This document shows, piece after piece, positions 6,796 to 8,002 of a stretch of 8,002 nt of DNA. A program made the position numbers and the translations under genes. The notes under the pieces are model-generated. The model saw only the letters and a program-made list of their open reading frames with translations, was not told the origin of the DNA and made no database searches. The DNA comes from Lachnospiraceae bacterium UBA3785 (lineage in GTDB: Bacteria; Bacillota; Clostridia; Lachnospirales; Lachnospiraceae). The stretch's first letter is position 1; the number at the start of each line of letters is the position of its first letter. The stretch covers positions 797 to 8,798 of the forward strand of contig DFFD01000002.1 in NCBI GenBank assembly GCA_002369495.1, in the 5' to 3' direction.

Positions 6796-7704
6796 TCACC
6801 CTTTCTCTCTGTCCTTCAGGAAGCTGGCCGCCATCGAGGCGATCCGGTAGGTCATCGCATCCTCGAATGCCCGCACGTCAAGGCCGGTCGCGTTCTTCAG
6901 CTTCTCCAGCCGGTAGACCAGGGTGTTTCTGTGGATGAACAGCTGCCTGGCCGTCTCGGAGATATTCAGGTTATTTTCGAAAAATGCATCCACCGTCGCC
7001 CGCGTCTCCTCGTCGAGATCCTCCGGTGATTTGTCCTTGAAGACCTCTTTCAGGAACCGCCGGCACACGTCCTCCGGCAGCCGGTAGATCAGCTGGCCGA
7101 TCCCAAGCTTCGTCGAGCGCATGACCGTCTCGTGCATGTAGAAGATCCGGCCGACCTCCAGGGCCAGCACCACCTCCCGGTAGGACTGCGGCAGCGCCGC
7201 CAGCAGCTGCACGCGCTCCCCGAATGCGCACCTCGCGCGCACCATGGCCTCCGCGTTCAGCATATCAACGATCGTGTGCGCATTGACGAGCGCATCCTCC
7301 TCGCGCTCCGACGTCTTCTCCGCCCGGATGAGCGCGATCCGCTTTCCGTCCATCGGCACGAGATGATCCGTGCTTCTCCCGGCGATGATCTGCCGCAGCA
7401 CCATGAGTGCACTCTCGTCGTTCACGTTCTCCGTCTCGATCACGTAGATCCGCATCATCCCTTCCGCCGTGAGGTGCAGCCTCGCCGCGCCCTCATAGAT
7501 GCGGGAGACCTCCATCTGCCCGGTGAGGAGGTTCTTGAAATAAGCCGTCCGGCTGTTCTTCTCCCGGAAGGCTTCCGTGAGGAGCTTCAGTTTTTCGGCG
7601 AGCTCCTCAGCGTCCATGTTTTCATTTTCATCGATGGAAAATGAAATGCCGGTCAGCCTGTTCAGCTCCCTGAGTTCCCTTGCGAGTTTCTTTTCCGATG
7701 CCAT
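6796..7704 (-). CDS. PucR/CdaR-family transcriptional regulator
   Basis: This is a DNA-binding regulator of the PucR/CdaR class. The 302-residue protein ends in the diagnostic helix-turn-helix domain: VDAFFENNLNISETARQLF (238-256), then IHRNTLVYRLEKLKNATGLD (257-276) and a closing helix, AFEDAMTYRIA. The motif N-h-S-x-TA-x-x-L-x-hHRNTLxYRLxKh is the PucR-type HTH_30 signature. Residues about 55-190 form a mixed alpha/beta region resembling the CdaR GGDEF-like sensor domain, with MMRIYVIE (83-90) and KRIALIRAE (121-129) as strands; no GGDEF catalytic motif is seen. The ATG at 7702-7704 has GGAGG only four bases away, and no other in-frame start is better. It lies downstream of a UgpC/MsmX-type transporter ATPase but has its own promoter and terminator. 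A role in sugar-uptake control is therefore inference; the ligand is unknown. Confidence 0.9.
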   Translation of the reverse strand: MASEKKLARELRELNRLTGISFSIDENENMDAEELAEKLKLLTEAFREKNSRTAYFKNLLTGQMEVSRIYEGAARLHLTAEGMMRIYVIETENVNDESALMVLRQIIAGRSTDHLVPMDGKRIALIRAEKTSEREEDALVNAHTIVDMLNAEAMVRARCAFGERVQLLAALPQSYREVVLALEVGRIFYMHETVMRSTKLGIGQLIYRLPEDVCRRFLKEVFKDKSPEDLDEETRATVDAFFENNLNISETARQLFIHRNTLVYRLEKLKNATGLDVRAFEDAMTYRIASMAASFLKDREKG

Positions 7705-7734
7705 GGCGCCTCCGATCCTGAATTTCTTTTTCTC

Positions 7735-7763
7735 ATTATATCGCGAATGCAGAATCCCGCCAA
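7735..7763 (-). promoter_or_regulatory. Sigma-A promoter of the PucR/CdaR-type regulator gene
   Basis: TTGGCG (7758-7763) and a perfect TATAAT (7735-7740) are separated by 17 bases on the minus strand. Transcription would start near 7728, about 24 bases before the ATG. With the terminator just upstream, the regulator appears to be a single-gene transcript. Confidence 0.7.
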
Positions 7764-7785
7764 CCGTTTTTCATTTCCGGGTAAT

Positions 7786-7818
7786 AAAAACATCCCGGTA
7801 CCTCTCGGTACCGGGATG
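7786..7818 (-). terminator. Strong intrinsic terminator after the ABC-transporter ATPase gene
   Basis: CATCCCGGTACC and GGTACCGGGATG form a perfect 12-bp stem (7791-7802 with 7807-7818). The loop is GAGA, a GNRA tetraloop on the minus-strand RNA, and TTTTT (7786-7790) follows. It begins 20 bases after the stop of the transporter ATPase gene. Confidence 0.93.
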
Positions 7819-7837
7819 CGGGATCTCAGACAGTCGA

Positions 7838-8002
7838 TCAGTCAGTGATCGTAACCTCGGTCTCCTTGTCGAAGAAGTGAGCCTTCTCCATGTCGAGCGC
7901 GAACTTGACAGTGTCGCCGGTGCGGGCTGTGGTGCGCGGATTGACGCGGGCGGTCATCTGGCTGCCGGCGAAATCGAAGTACAGGAAAACTTCTGCGCCG
8001 AG
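7838..8002 (-). CDS. ABC transporter ATP-binding protein, UgpC/MsmX type, C-terminal 54 residues
   Basis: Only the last 54 codons are inside the window. They encode the end of the C-terminal TOBE/MalK-type regulatory domain of a sugar-importer ATPase. The recognisable stretch includes LGAEVFLYFDFAGSQ, ARVNPRTTARTGDTVKFAL and DMEKAHFFDKETE, with the stop at 7838-7840. The pattern of a short strand, VNPRT, GDxVxhxhD and K-hHhFD-x-ET near the end is typical of MsmX/MsmK/UgpC proteins, which energise carbohydrate ABC importers and often serve several of them. The Walker motifs lie outside. The gene is followed closely by a strong terminator, so it ends its transcript and does not read into the regulator. 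The specific paralogue and sugar cannot be told from this fragment. Confidence 0.9.
   Translation of the reverse strand, partial: LGAEVFLYFDFAGSQMTARVNPRTTARTGDTVKFALDMEKAHFFDKETEVTITD

Noticed and set aside
6577..7029. 150-codon plus-strand frame running from the AT-rich region into the regulator
   Set aside because: Its second half is antisense to the conserved helix-turn-helix domain of the regulator, and it would cross that gene's terminator.
7835..7851. Small hairpin CGATCA-GTCAG-TGATCG at the end of the transporter ATPase gene
   Set aside because: It overlaps the final codons and stop, has no T-run, and the strong terminator just downstream explains transcription ending.

Overview
The window reads as chromosomal DNA of a moderately GC-rich anaerobic Firmicute, most likely a Clostridia member of the Lachnospiraceae type. 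Three things suggest this: a bacterial V/A-type ATPase operon in the order stalk-I-K-E-C-F-A, strong AGGAGG-type ribosome binding sites, and a PucR/CdaR-family regulator next to an MsmX/UgpC-type sugar ABC-transporter ATPase. The genus is inference. Every supported gene lies on the minus strand, so the window is best read from its right end to its left.

Right end, in order of transcription: the last 54 codons of a UgpC/MsmX-type ATPase (stop at 7838-7840) are followed by a near-perfect intrinsic terminator (7786-7818). A TTGGCG-N17-TATAAT promoter (7735-7763) then precedes a 302-residue PucR/CdaR-type regulator (6796-7704), which has its own terminator (6769-6791).

Middle: about 860 bases (5908-6768) are strikingly AT-rich compared with their neighbours and hold no conventional gene. 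They are not featureless. On the minus strand there is a near-consensus sigma-A promoter (TTGACA-N17-TAATAT, 6628-6656). It is followed by a strong Shine-Dalgarno and a 29-codon ORF (6461-6550), then a 10-codon ORF with a purine-rich ribosome site (6223-6255), a hairpin (6329-6354), a T-rich tract of degenerate roughly 20-base units with palindromic cores (6072-6160), and a perfect 15-bp terminator-like hairpin (5865-5907). This looks like an independent transcription unit, either a regulatory RNA or a micro-peptide mRNA, and is the least explained part of the window. Next comes a small RluA-family pseudouridine synthase (5199-5828).

Left half: the ATPase operon starts from a promoter at 5130-5157, with a leader that can fold into two adjacent hairpins. 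It encodes a coiled-coil stalk subunit, the membrane stator subunit I, proteolipid K, stalk subunit E, subunits C and F, and the first 80 codons of catalytic subunit A, which runs off the left edge. The B and D genes would be expected just outside. Tight spacing and short overlaps (4 bases for I/K, 8 bases for C/F) indicate a translationally coupled operon. The proteolipid keeps the residues that bind sodium in the Enterococcus hirae enzyme, so a Na+-translocating rotary ATPase is the leading hypothesis.
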